The translations under genes and the position numbers were made by a program. A model generated the notes under the pieces. It was given only the letters and a program-made list of their open reading frames with translations, was not told the origin of the DNA and searched no databases. Of a DNA stretch of 64,000 nucleotides, positions 1 through 11,058 are shown in pieces. The stretch is taken from the NCBI GenBank assembly GCA_029582165.1, contig CM055886.1:20852169-20916168 (forward strand), read 5' to 3'. This DNA is from Portulaca oleracea (taxonomy: Eukaryota; Streptophyta; Magnoliopsida; Caryophyllales; Portulacaceae). Each line of letters starts with the position of its first letter. Position 1 is the stretch's first letter.

Positions 1-1119
1 TTCTTTTCTTCTTTGCTTCGTGTGTGCTGTTGGTGATTGGTTTGATTCGGTTTGGTGTTTGAATGCCCTGTTTCATTCTCTTTTGCTTATCGTGCTTTAT
101 TTTCTGTCTTTGCTTTCTTTTCCTTTCCTTGTTTCGGTTAGTGGCAATGGGTTTGTGTTTTGTTTTTTTAGGTTTCTTTTGGGTCTAGTTGGGTCAGTAT
201 TAGATTTCCCTAGGGTTTTGGTTTTGTTCTGTTCTAGGTCCTTTCATAGGGTCAGTATTAGGGTTTGATTGTTTAAGTCTTGATCAGTTTAGGGGTTGTT
301 TTGGTTGGGATAGTATTAGGGTTCTTATTAGATTTTGTTAAGGTTCTGTTTTAGGGTTGAATAGTTTTAGAGTTAGGTTTTCAGGGTTTGCAGTAGGGTC
401 TGGATTAGTGTTTGCTTTCAGGGTTTGTTTTGGTCTTAATTAAGGTTTGTCCTGGTTAGGGTTTGAGTTCTGTTAGGGTTGAGTTAGTGGGTTTTGCTTA
501 GGTTCTGCTAGGTTTTATTAGGGTATTGTCATTAGGGTTTTAGATGTCTTTAGGTTTTAGGGTTTTTGTTGGTTTTAGTTTGGTCTTTAATATGATTAGT
601 CGCTAGGGTTCTTTGGGGTTAAGGGAGTGATTAAGGCACCATTGGATGATTAGTTATAGGGGTTAGTGAATTATGGGGTAATTAGTTGGAAAAATCTATT
701 CCCACCTCAGTCCTTCCTTCAAGTGAGGTATATTAGGGATCGGAAGCTCTCTAATGTACTAATCACTTGTCAATGGAAGGCTAAGGACGGGATAGTTAGT
801 CACTCTCTCATGAAAGTGAGATAGAGACTAATTAGGGAATCTTGTTCGATTAACCCCCGGGATCCATGGTGGAGTTCGGGGAAGTTAATCTGGATTACCT
901 TCGAAAGAGGGACTCCCGTGGCCTTTTTTCTAACAAGATTCTCATATGATTTATCCTATCTTTTTGCCTCTTGAAAACAAAACTCACATAACCATGAATC
1001 CTTTGGTTTCCTAAAGCTCTCGAAACCCTTTTTCTTCTCTTTTTGTGTTTTTACTTGTGTTTCCTATTTGCTTGAAAACCAACCTTCTCTTAAATGATGA
1101 TGAACCCCCAACCTAGTAG
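1..1119 (+). other. Leader (5' UTR) of the Tat element
   Basis: There is no convincing coding sequence here. The stretch at about 170-620 is T/G-rich and has about a dozen TAGGGTT-type words, which resemble the plant telomere repeat TTTAGGG but are not in tandem. The rest, 620-1119, is ordinary unique sequence. A TAG at 1117-1119 stands directly before the open gag frame. No primer-binding site is visible, consistent with the 5' LTR and PBS lying off the left edge. Confidence 0.6.
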
Positions 1120-2472
1120 GTGAGAATTCGGAATAGGCTATTGGGTTTAGAAGCCCCAACTCCCCGAGAGAGAACGACAAAACCGGGGTATAAAAACCAC
1201 GTTACAGCCATGACTAAGATCAACACTAAGTTAGGGATGAATGTTGAAGAGGATGACAAAGAAATGCAGGGATATAAATCTGAACCTGAAATCATCAAGA
1301 CATCATTAGATTCTAGAGGAGTAGGGATATCTAAGGCTAAGGTTAACACGCCTGAAGTGTCAAAACCTACGAGGGACTCCGCTGTTAAGGCCCTTGAGCA
1401 GAAGTTAGAGAGCCTCACCAAAGCAATGAGCTCTGTGTCAGCCTTTGCTGACAAACACTTGGAGGTTCCATTACCTGTTCAACTGACTTTAAAGATAACT
1501 GACAAAGTTGAGGTGCCAAATATCAGGTTCAAACCTTCTGAGAACCCTATTCATCATGTTGAGGAGTTCATGAGGCTGGCACCTTTAAACCGGATTGATG
1601 CCGACTTATACTCTACCGTCTTCCCATCCACCCTAGATGGAGAAGTAAAGGTATGGTATCATGCCATGTCACCGCAAATCAAAGCCAACTGGAGTGAGTT
1701 GTTCAAAGCTTTCATTCACCATTACACCCGCATACAGAAGAAGCAAGCTACGGTGGATGACCTAACCGCCATGAAGCAACGGGATGTTGAGTCCTTTTTA
1801 GATTACTTTGAAAGATGGCATACAAAATTGTCGAACATCAATGAGACAATTCCTCTCCGCTTGCAGTTATCTACCTTTAAGCAAGGACTCAAGAACAGCC
1901 TATCCAAGCACTTGGGGTACCATGTCGTCAAAGACTTTGATTACCTAAAGGACATTTGTGTCCAACTAGAGGCGATGCACAATGATAAAACTAATTCGTC
2001 TGGATGGAAAGGGTCCAGCTCCAATAAAAGGGCCACTATTGCGGCTAGCCACCCTCCTGAGATTATGGAGACTAACTCTATCCAGGGCAAGGGGCCTTAC
2101 GTACCGAAGTACAAGACTTATATTCCATTAGATGTTCCTTACTCTCAGGCTCTCGACCGTCTAGTCAAGAAGGGTATCTTGGTTTTGCCCTTACCGAAAG
2201 AAGATCCAGAAATCAAAGGCAGAAACTGGGATGGCAACCAATTTTGCCGTTATCACCGTTGCCGAGAGCATGACACTGAGAAATGCTAGACTCTCAGGAA
2301 CAAAATAAAAGATATGATTAGGGCAGGGACATTACCAATGCCAAAAGTTGCCAAGAAACCAATCAATCAAAGTAATCCCATGCCCGAGCATGCGAATGCT
2401 ATTCTCTGTGGCGACTTCAGCTTCGATCCCTCTGCTTTGATTGTAGAAACAGGTAACTTGTCCCCCAAGTAG
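1120..2472 (+). pseudogene. gag: Tat-group gag (degraded)
   Basis: The open frame runs from 1120 to 2289 (389 codons). The first codon is GTG; the first in-frame ATG is at 1210, so the true start is unclear. The retrotransposon gag domain lies at about residues 130-290 and includes IHHVEEFMRLAPL, KVWYHAMSP and the RDVESFLDYFERW helix. The product would be the capsid/nucleocapsid protein that packages element RNA. The frame stops at TAG 2287-2289 where the family has tryptophan (EKCWTLRNKI-like context), so this is TGG to TAG. Reading continues in phase to about 2472, where a second TAG occurs, followed by a frame change. Confidence 0.85.
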
Positions 2473-3337
2473 TTGGGTTCCTTGAAGGTCTTTTCATCCA
2501 TGGAATTTGGGACAGTCATGAAGATGATGAACATGAGCATTCCGAGATAGAATGGGTGGAGACAAATGAACCAGGCAATGTGGCATTTCTTACTCGGTCT
2601 GGCCGCCACAACCATAGGAACACCACCAACCCAGTGGCTGTTCCTAACCCAACACCAACGGTCGGCAATGGCGATCAGGTCTCCCCTGAAGATCTTCTTC
2701 TTTCTCAACTCAAAAAGACAAGGGCAGAGGTCACCATATGGCAACTCATATGCACGTCACATGCTCATAGACAGAAGATGCTAGATGCCCTTACAGCACT
2801 CACGGTATCTCCTACGACGACTCCCGAATCATTGGTTGCTCATGTGACTACCCAACAGGAGATGATTACTTTTGGGATTGGATCTGCCTCAAGGAGGAGC
2901 ATCTTACAACAAAGCCTTGTACCTTACAGTGCAATGCTCCGACAAAACTATCCCGCTGGTTCTGGTCGACAATAGTTCAGCTGTTAATGTGTGCCCTTGA
3001 AGGACGACGCAAAAGTTAGGAGTTCAACAACAACACTTGGCTCAAAATGGGGTACAACTAAGGGCATATAACAATTCACCTCGGAGATCTGTCGGATCTA
3101 TAGTATTGCCCATTACTACTGGTAGCGTCACTCGTAATGTGGAATTTGTGGTGCTAGACATACCAGCCTCCTTCAATCTACTATTAGGGAGGCCATGGCT
3201 GCACGAATGTAACGCTATAGCATCCACTCTACGTCAAAAGGTGAAAATGTTGGTTCAAGGGAAAGTGATCACAATCTCGGGAGAGTCTATCAACGTTGTT
3301 TTCGCTCCTAAACAGTCAACTCTCGAAGTGGAACACA
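2473..3337 (+). pseudogene. Tat-group gag-pol junction and aspartic protease (interrupted)
   Basis: At 2556-2975 the frame encodes the TRSGR-containing linker typical of Tat polyproteins. The retropepsin-like active site VDNSSAVNVCP follows at about 2965-2997, with D-N-S in place of the usual D-S/T-G. The C-terminal protease motif LLLGRPWLHECNAI lies near 3177-3220. The protease would cut the Gag-Pol polyprotein. A TGA at 2998-3000 and at least one frame change break the frame. The reading frame then stops abruptly at 3337, where the DNA transposon at 3338-4466 is inserted. Confidence 0.8.
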
Positions 3338-4466
3338 GGGCCTGTTTGGAGAGATTTCAGGAATGGAATTAGAAACCTGGAGGGATGGGTATGGAATTAG
3401 AACCCAGAACTGAAGTTGTTTAGAGAAAAACTGAAATGGAATCTAATTCCATTCCTACTGTTTGGTGAGCAGTTATGGAATGGAATCAAGTCTGTTTTTA
3501 TTTTTTACTCATTATATGTATTGTGGGATATATTATTGTGAAACAATTTGATATTTTGATTATTTATACTTAATTTTTTTTCGATTTTAATAGTTAATGA
3601 TTATAAATTTATAATACATACTGCTACTGTGTTCCTTTTTTTTTTGAGGAAATCATGTTCAATTAAGTGAAAGAAATGAAATTTTCTTTTTTTTTTTTTG
3701 AGGAAAACACAGCAGCAGCAGGGAGTGCACTGCTACTGTGTTCCTTTTTTTTTGTCGAGGAAATCATGTTCAATTCCTTTTTTTTTTTGCTATTAATCAC
3801 CAGCAGTAGTAGGAAAATTTAGATTATTACTGTGTTTCTTTTATTAATCACCAGCAGCAGGAAATCATGTTCAAAGGCTACCATGGTGGCCACCTCCTCA
3901 GGACACTCACTCACCCATACTTTTCTACAAGAAGATGAAAATCGAGAAAGGGTATGTGGAACCCCATTGCAGAATCTCCGTACAAACTGGAACCAAATGA
4001 CTCAAAGTTAGATGCAAGAAATTAAATTTTCTGGAAGAAAAAAACTGAAGAAATTTAAGTATGAACCACAGCAGCCGAAGCACTAGCAATCAGAATGGGA
4101 TTCTCGGACTGAATATCCCACACAAGAATGTTCAGAAAAATTTAGGGTTGAAGGAAACAAATCAGAACTGGAAGATTCTCGGACTGTTGGATGCGGCTTC
4201 GGACGCGGCGGCTTCGGTGCGACGCTAGGCAGTGGTGGTGCGGCGCTGGGCAACGGCGAGCTGCTCGTCGGTCGTCTGTCTTCCCTCAGGGATAGGAATT
4301 GATTCCACCCAGTTATGGGAGGTATCTAATTCCCCCCATTTGGGAGGGATAAGAATTCCCATGGAATAGTAATTCCATTCCATATCATGTTCTCCAAACA
4401 GGTAAAAAAGGAATACCATTCCATTCCACCTTAATCTCATACCTTTTTATCTCACCAAACACACCC
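3338..4466. mobile_element. Non-autonomous PIF/Harbinger-like DNA element inside Tat pol
   Basis: The ends are GGGCCTGTTTGGAGAG and, read inward from the right, GGGTGTGTTTGGTGAG: 13 of 16 bases match, and this is the classic Tourist/PIF type of terminus. The flanks are ACA at 3335-3337 and ACA at 4467-4469, a 3-bp TSD (PIF usually prefers TWA). Taking out 3338-4469 puts the host pol frame back in phase, which fixes the boundaries. The interior has no transposase ORF. It has internal repeats: TGCTACTGTGTTCC plus a T-run and GAGGAAATCATGTTCAA occurs near 3621 and 3729, with CAGCAGCAG-type words nearby. Confidence 0.82.
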
Positions 4467-6469
4467 ACAATTCAATGGATGAAGAACTCCACAACTTTGA
4501 GCTTGTGGCAATGATGAGCCAGGATGAAGCACCTTTCGACTTCGATCCCTACTCAAATCCGAAAGTACATGCTATGCTCAAAAGACAAGGATACTTCCTT
4601 GGGATGTCGCTGGGCAAGAATCCGAAGAACAAAATTCCTCCTATGTTCAAGACCTTTAAACAGCAAGGAAAGTTTGGCTTAGGCTACAAGCCAACTGAGA
4701 AGGAGGTCAGCCTCGCAAAGATGGCCATCGTTGAACAGAAGAAGATGGACAATCCTCCCGCTTTATTCCAAATGAAGCCCTATCCACTTACTCTGAATGG
4801 GCAATTTGTTATGGAAGGTGATGACTTCCCCTACTATGGGTTCCCTGAGCCATTCTATCTAAAGAACAAAGGAATTCAAGTTGTTGGACTGGAAGTCTTC
4901 GATGATTGCTCCATTAATATGGCTACTGTCTTTGTTCCCGCTCGGGACAAGCAGCCTCCATTAGAATGGACTCATCTTGCTGGGAGCAACATTTTTGGCA
5001 TGTTGTTTGGACAAGAAGCTGTCCAAGAGAAGTCTGAAGCTGATGCTATTATTGCTGCTTTGTCCAACCCAAGCTTCGATCCAAGTTCCACGATTACTGA
5101 AGACGGAGAAGTTAAGGCAGTCTCGTGGGTCGATTCTAAGGAGAATAATTTTGCTTTATCTGTAGGAGAGTTTGTTCCTAAGGACATAGGGTCAGGTCTT
5201 AAGGGTCTAGAGTCAAGTGAGTCTGGTCTTGAGTCTGTTGGCGATGTATTCTTTTCTACATTCAATAAGATGAACCTTTCTGCTTACTTTGATTCTTCTT
5301 TCCCTTCTTCCCTGAACTGCTGCGCCAATAATAATCTGAAATTTAATGAACCCTTAAAAGAATTTTCTAATGAACATGAGCATAAAATGGCGGTGTTGGA
5401 AGACACCATCACCATAAATGTGGGCACGGAAGAACAACCTCGGGAGTTGAAGTTAGGTAGCTCACTCACAACAGAAGAACGGGTAGCATTCACTGAGCCT
5501 CTCAAGGAGTTTGTGGACGTTTTCGCGTAGTCCTACGAGGACATGCCGGGGATTGATAGAGAAATTGCAGAACACACCATACCTTTGCTTCCTAATGCAA
5601 ACCCAGTTCGACAAAAGGCTAGGAGGATCAAGCCTGAATGGGCTAAGAAAATTGAGGAAGAAGTGATCAAACAGCTTAACGCTAAATTCATCAAAGCAGT
5701 TCAATATCCTGAATAGATTGGTAACATTGTCCCGGTACCCAAGAAAGATGGGAAAGTGCGCATGTGTGTAGACTTCCGAGACCTCAATAAAACTAGTCCC
5801 AAGGATAGTTTCCCGCTACCTCACATTGATGTATTAGTGGATAACACTTACGGACATGAGCTCCTATCCTTTATGGATGGATATGCTGGTTACAATCAAA
5901 TTAAAATGGCAGAAGAAGACATGGAGAAAACCTCATTCATTACACCATGGGGAACATACTGTTATGTGGTTATGCCTTTTGGTCTCAAGAATGCCGGAGC
6001 GACATATCAAAGAACCGCCAACACTCTACTTCATGACATGATGCACATAGAGGTAGAGGTTTATGTGGATGACATGATTGTTAAGTCCAAAACGAGGGAG
6101 GAGCACATTCCTAACCTTCTCAAGTTCTTTCTGTGACTTCACAAATATAAGATGCGACTTAATCCAGCAAAGTGCACCTTCGGTGTTACCTCTGGGAAGC
6201 TGCTAGGTTATGTGGTTAGCCAACGGGGTATTGAAGTTGACCCTTTAAAGATAAAGGCTATCCAAGAATTGCAACCTCCCAAGACATAAAAAGAGATAAG
6301 AGGCTTCCTAGGACGAGTACAATATATCAGCAGTTTCATTTTAAAGCTCACCATGACTTGTGAACCTTTATTCAAGAAACTAAAGAAAGGAAGCAAAATA
6401 GAATGGCACGATCAATGTCAAGCTGCCTTTGATAAAATCATTGAGTATTTGTAGCATCCTCTAGTCCTC
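4467..6469 (+). pseudogene. pol: Tat-group pol: G-patch-like linker and reverse transcriptase
   Basis: After the nested insertion the frame resumes. A G-patch-like segment (GYFLGMSLGKN ... GKFGLGYKP, about 4598-4693) is followed by an acidic linker and then the RT. RT landmarks are RMCVDFRDLNKTSPKD (from 5758), SFMDGYAGYNQIKM, TPWGTYCYVVMPFGLKNAGATYQR, the catalytic YVDDMIVKS at about 6062-6088 and the RGFLGRVQYIS thumb motif. The enzyme would copy element RNA into DNA. Stops interrupt it: TAG 5528 and TAG 5714 (both at family tryptophans), TGA 6134 (family arginine), TAA 6287 and TAG 6452. The frame is otherwise preserved across 2 kb, so decay is mostly by point substitution. Confidence 0.9.
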
Positions 6470-6865
6470 ATGTCGCCAGTACCAGATGAGCCTCTATTCC
6501 TTTACCTTACCGTGACTAGCTCTGTAATGGGGGCTACGCTAGCCCAGAAGGTTAAAGGTCAGAGGAGCGCCACCTACTACTTGAGCAAGAAGTTCTTGGA
6601 CTATAAAAGTCGATACGCAGACATAGAGAAAATGGCTCTTGCATTAGTATGGGCCACCAAGAAGTTAAGGCATTACATGCTTTCACATACAGTATATGTC
6701 ATAGCTGAGAATAATCCCGTCAAGTTCATCATAGAACAACCTACCATCAACAACCGCATCGCTCGATGGGTGGTCATGCTTTCAGAGTTCAATCTTCAGT
6801 ACTTGCCTCAGAAATCCATCAAAGGACGGGTTGTGTCAGATTTCCTAGCTGCTTCACCATCACAG
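6470..6865 (+). pseudogene. pol: Tat-group pol: first (gypsy-type) RNase H
   Basis: This follows RT in the same frame. The sequence LFLYLTVTSSVMGATLAQ aligns with the start of the Ty3/gypsy RNase H, where the usual first catalytic Asp (T-D-A-S type) is missing. YYLSKKFLDYKSRYADIEKMALALVWATKKLRHYM and RWVVMLSEFNLQY follow. Loss of catalytic residues in this domain fits what is known of Tat elements, where it survives as a tether and a second RNase H supplies the activity. It ends near the VVSDFLAASPS linker. Confidence 0.8.
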
Positions 6866-6919
6866 GAACCTCCAAGCACTCACTTGGAATTCCAAGATGA
6901 GAATGTATTCTTCACTGAT

Positions 6920-7330
6920 GAAATAGCATGGGAAATGTATTTCGACGGAGCTTCCAATCAAATGGGCTGCGGAGTAGGAATACTACTAATCTCTCCAGAA
7001 GGGGCACATGTCCCTGTGTCTGTGAAGTTGGACTTTGATGCTACTAACTACGCCGCCGAATATGAAGCATGCATTAAGGGTTTATAAGAGACATTGACCT
7101 TGGGTATACGCCATATAAAGGGGTTCGGAGATTCTAGCCTTATAATTAATCAGGCTAAAAATACGTGGAAGGTCCGGAATGAATGTCTTATGGCATACCA
7201 ACAGAAGCTCTTGGGACTTGCTGACCAATTTGAGCAAATCAGCTTCCAGTATCTCTCAAGGGATCACAATGAATTGGCTGACGCCCTAGCCAAGTTGTCT
7301 TCAATGATATCGATACCATCAGGCACGCTC
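6920..7330 (+). pseudogene. pol: Tat-group pol: second (archaeal-type) RNase H
   Basis: A complete second RNase H is present. Its four acidic positions are visible: D in MYFDGASNQMGCG, E in NYAAEYEACIKGL, D in KGFGDSSLI, and D in RDHNELADALAKL. This domain, related to archaeal and plant-type RNase H, is the acquired RNase H that defines the Tat branch. It would remove the RNA strand during reverse transcription. A single TAA at 7085-7087 splits it after EACIKGL. The order is RT, gypsy RNase H, archaeal RNase H, then integrase. Confidence 0.85.
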
Positions 7331-8655
7331 CAATTACCAATAGTTGTAGAGCGACAATCTGAACATGCATATGTTTGCAATATGGAGGCACAAGAGGAAG
7401 AAACTGAGGAATGGTTCCATGACATATACAATTTTCTTCTGAAAGGAGAATATCCAGCTGAGTTGGATGCTCGAGGACAACGAGCGATGAGGTCTCTAGC
7501 AGCACAATACTGCTTGATCCAAAATCGCCTTTACAAGAAATCACCTACTAGCATTAATTTATGATGCATCGATGCTAAGAGCGCCAAGGAGGTCATGGCT
7601 ACTGTACATGGAAGAGAGTGGGGTCCCCACATGAATGGACGTATGCTGGTGAAGAAGTTTCAAAGGTCTGGTTATTATTGGTCAACTATGGAGGCAGATT
7701 GCTTAGAGTTCGTTCCAAAGTGTCACAAATGCCAAGAGTATGCCAACATACAGCATCAACCCCCATCATATCTAACTACTTTGACATCTCCATGGTCGTT
7801 CTCAGTGTGGGGTATCGACATCATTGGCAAGATACACCCAACCGGAACAGGAGGACATGAGTACATTTTGGTCGCCATCGATTACTTCACTAAGTGGGTA
7901 GAGGCAGCCTCTTTTGCCAAACTCACATCCAAGCAAGTGGCCATATTCATCCTTCAAAACATCATATGTCGGTATGGAGTGCCTCATGAGATCATTAGTG
8001 ACAATGGAAGCCATTTTCGGAAGGAAGTAGAAACTTTGCTCGCCACTTAGAAAATTCAGCACCGTATTCTTCGCCATACCGACCTCAAGCTAATGGAGCT
8101 GTGGAAGCGACCAATAAGACAGTGTCTGGAATCATTAAGAAAATGGTTGTCACTTACAAGGATTGGCCTGATAAATTGGCATTTGCCTTGTGGGGATACT
8201 GAACTTCTATATGAACTGCTACAGGTGCAACACCGTATTCTTTGGTATATGGGATGGAAGCAGTCCTACCGATTGAAATAGTTATTCCTTCACTGCGGAT
8301 AGTATCAGAAAGTCAATTGCCAGAAGTAGAATGGGCTTGGGCAAGGTTCGAGGAGTTAATGTTAATGGATGAAAGGCGATTAAGGGCATTACATAATGTG
8401 CAAGTATACCAAAGTAGGATCGCTCGTGCTTTTAATAAGAAGGCGAAAATTCGTTCACTTCAAGTAGGTGATTTGGTGCTTAAGGAGATGAGGGCACCTA
8501 TACAAGATCCAAGGGGAAAATTTGGACCTAATTGGAAGGGTCCTTATATGATTAAGGACATTTTGCCATGAGGGGCAGCTCGGCTTGCTATTATGGATGG
8601 AGAAGATATAATTCAGCCCACGAATTTGGATCAACTCAAGCGATACTATGCTTAA
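7331..8655 (+). pseudogene. pol: Tat-group pol: integrase
   Basis: An HHCC zinc finger (MATVHGREWGPH ... CHKCQEY) precedes the DDE core: D in WGIDIIGKI, D in IISDNGSHF, and E in the GAVEATNK context just after 8092. The C-terminal part has LVYGMEAVLPIEIVIPS, RRLRALH, ARAFNKKAKIRSLQVGDLVLKEM and KGPYMIKDILP, ending near LKRYYA at 8655. The protein would insert the element cDNA. Stops are TGA 7562, TAG 8048, TGA 8200, TGA 8212 and TGA at about 8570. A frame change lies between 8050 and 8095. At 7562, 8200 and 8212 the family residue is arginine, so CGA to TGA is the simplest change. Confidence 0.88.
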
Positions 8656-9134
8656 TATAACCAAGCAACTGGAAAACCAATTTTCAGACACTTGGGATAT
8701 ATTTAATAAATGCTCATGTACATAAATAAAATAAAGTTTGCAAGAACACAATAATTGTAAATAATATTTCTTCTTTATTAATGCAAGTACACTACTTGTA
8801 ACATAAGAAAATTCATAAGGCATAATTAAATAAAAGACTATTGTGGCAAAGCAGTTTCAATTCCTTAATTTTCATCCACCTTCTAATCTTACTTCACTTT
8901 CTCTACTTCGCCAGTTGTCTCATGGTCAGTCTCTGTGTCTCTAGGTCCGTTAAGAGCTCTCTCTTTGTCTTTGGGCTTATAGGGCCCCCTGCTTGGTTTT
9001 CGTGCGTCCACTCTCGGACCGAGCCTATCTTTCACCGAGTCTCTTGCGCCCAGACGATCCTTCACCGATGTACAAGGACCCAGTCTTTCCTTTCCAGATG
9101 CTTATCTCCTTCTCGCTTCCCCAGCACGGTGAGA
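8656..9134. other. Spacer between Tat pol and the antisense genes
   Basis: There is no domain I recognise on either strand. It is the convergent 3' region between sense pol (ending about 8655) and the antisense DUF7745-like gene (stop at 9135), so both transcripts would end here. It is C/T-rich at 8870-9120. Confidence 0.4.
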
Positions 9135-10338
9135 TTAAACAGCAGCAATTAGCCATCCATGATAGTCAGCATCGGCAATATGAGACACGTGTATCTTTGG
9201 AGGGGCTTTGAGAGTTGGTTTTCTTTCCCAATATTTCAGCCACGACTCAATCACCGATTTTCGAAGCTTCAATTGTTCGGGAGTCTCACACAGAAGCTCA
9301 AGAATGTCCTGCTTGCGACCCATCTGGCGTTTCACTCGTGCCGGAAAATAAAAGGTCATGTGCGTCAAGCCGGCGAGACACACGTAGGCATTGCTGAAGT
9401 CATGGGTCACGTATTCAGAAATGTGCCACCATTCGATCCCCCATGAGATCTCCCGAGGCTCCTTTAAAAAGGCGATCCATTCTGTTACCGAGCGAAGATC
9501 GGTATACTTCTTCTTCCTCTGACAGTAGTTCGCCATCGCGGAAGAAGTCCGAGGTTCTTCATCAAGACCCAAGTGCTCCATTAACCAGATCTATCCAACA
9601 GTTAGCCAGGGTTAGATTGCATGCCAATTATCCCAAACTAAAAAAAAATGTCAAAACCCGCGCGAGTTTTGTAGACAGTAGAGGCAAAAGTCAGACAGGA
9701 GTGAAAAGGAGGAATGAAATACTGAAGTAGCAAGGGACTTACTCGAAAGTCATGTTCTGGATTCGGGTCATCCAAGCCCATCATGGTTTCCGCTAACATT
9801 AGAGGCACGGGATTGTAGCCTCGGGACATGTCATCGACGATTTGGATCAAATTCGCCGGTCCGATTCTTTTGCCGCAATGGTAGAAGCAAAACTCGCCGA
9901 GGAGACATAATACGAGCGCTCGCACTCGTATCATGGGACCGTATTCCAAGGTATCAGGAGATTGAAAATATTCAACTATGGTTTGGAAGTGTACCTACTC
10001 GCGGAATATTGCACTTCCGATGACCCAAGACGGCAGACATAAGAGCTCCTTGTATTGCTTGGGGATGTCTGCTGGCGTTGGGGTGACGTCGGCCGAGCAA
10101 AGTGATTTGTCCCTAGGATAGAGGACCATTCCTCCGGAAGTGGACATAACTCCTTCCATGAAAAGCGGAAGACATGCATCTTTGGATCCCAAAAAGTCTC
10201 CGCCGCACGGAGAAAGTCGTGATTAATCCTCACTTGTAGAAGACTCATCAAGCTTGTTAACTTGTATCTTCTGAGCTCCTTCTTCTCTTCCTTGGACAAG
10301 CTGCTCATCCAAGTTGCAAGCTTCTTCTCAAATGCCAT
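9135..10338 (-). pseudogene. Antisense accessory gene of the Tat element, DUF7745-like
   Basis: Read on the minus strand, the start is ATG at 10338 (MAFEKKLATWMSSLSKEE). Features of DUF7745-type plant proteins follow: LLQVRINHDFLRAAETFWDP, HVFRFSWKELCPLPEEW, RVRALVLCLLGEFCFYH, NPVPLMLAETMMGLDDPNPEHDF. A donor GTAAGT after 9743 and an acceptor TAG before 9600 define a 142-bp intron. Exon 2 begins with IWLMEHLGL and ends HISEYVT, FYFPARVKRQMGRKQDI, with its stop at 9135. Exon 1 has a frameshift near 10110 and a TAG near 9997, so this copy is broken. DUF7745 has no established function. A 65-codon upstream extension (ATG 10503) is open but lacks family similarity. Confidence 0.72.
9653..9670. 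repeat. Tat palindrome, intronic copy of the DUF7745-like gene
   Basis: AAAACCCGCGCGAGTTTT has one mismatch to the 18-bp palindrome. It lies inside the predicted intron 9742-9601 of the antisense gene. Confidence 0.85.
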
Positions 10339-10433
10339 GAGAATTGGGAGGTATTTCTTTGTGTTTTTGGAGAATATGTGATGAAGACTTGGAGATGAAG
10401 ATGAGGAGTAATGATCATATGCACCAAATGAGG

Positions 10434-10441
10434 TATTTGTA
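10434..10441 (-). promoter_or_regulatory. Putative TATA box of the antisense DUF7745-like gene
   Basis: The minus strand reads TACAAATACC about 100 bases upstream of the ATG at 10338. It differs by one base from the TATAAATACC at the LTR promoter (16267) and at the other antisense gene (14573). Two palindromes stand 124-222 bp further upstream. Confidence 0.5.
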
Positions 10442-10564
10442 CACCTCCATTCATGATCAAAATGGAGAAAAGAAACTAGCAAGTGATCATGTAGCCGTTG
10501 CACCCATATGCCATGATTTTAGCCCATCTACAACGGCTAGCAAAAAAAAAAGGATAAGAAAATC

Positions 10565-10655
10565 AAAACCCGCGCGGGTTTTAATATTCTTAGACCAGTA
10601 GCATTGTCAAGCCTGTGCCCATGGCCTGCTGAAGAAGAAAACTCGCGCGGGTTTT
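10565..10655. repeat. Palindrome pair upstream of the DUF7745-like gene
   Basis: AAAACCCGCGCGGGTTTT is perfect at 10565-10582, and AAAACTCGCGCGGGTTTT lies at 10638-10655 with starts 73 bp apart. Several GGCCCA/TGGGCC words (plant site II, TCP-type) lie just beyond, at 10660-10775. Confidence 0.9.
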
Positions 10656-11058
10656 CTGACGACATGGGCCGCCTTTCGCAGCTCAGCCCACCTGTTTCTG
10701 ATTGTAATTGAGCCCTGGAATTAAATTGGCCCGTTCATGTATCTTTAATGTTTTGGATCCTGTCATTGGCCCAATGATGCTCGGTTCTGAAATTTTTGCT
10801 CGAGTTTACTCTGACACTTAAGTTTTTGTTTTCTTTTATTTTTTTTCTTTTTGGGGAAGCGAGATTAAGTTGGGATTAATCCCGTCATGTAGAAAGTCAT
10901 TCAGATATGCGTTAATCGTGCATTCACCGAGTCTTGCATATAAAATAAGAAATAAAATGCATAAGAGTCTTGCATTAAAATAAAATAAAAAAAGAGTACA
11001 AAATAGTCTTGCATATAAAAGTCTAAAATGCATGGAGTCTTGCTTGGCATCAGTTTGA
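10656..11058. other. Spacer between the two antisense genes
   Basis: There is no gene. The stretch at 10660-10775 has repeated GGCCCA-type words; 10825-11058 is A/T-rich with AGTCTTGCAT words recurring at about 10930, 10965, 11005 and 11037. The 338-codon antisense ORF ends at 11059. Confidence 0.4.

Noticed and set aside
20..268. 82-codon Phe/Leu-rich frame at the left edge
   Set aside because: T-rich leader DNA of the Tat element gives Phe, Leu and Ser by composition; no homology is apparent.
4225..4440. Minus-strand frame in the PIF-like element as a transposase remnant
   Set aside because: Only 71 codons with no DDE motif; the element has no transposase.
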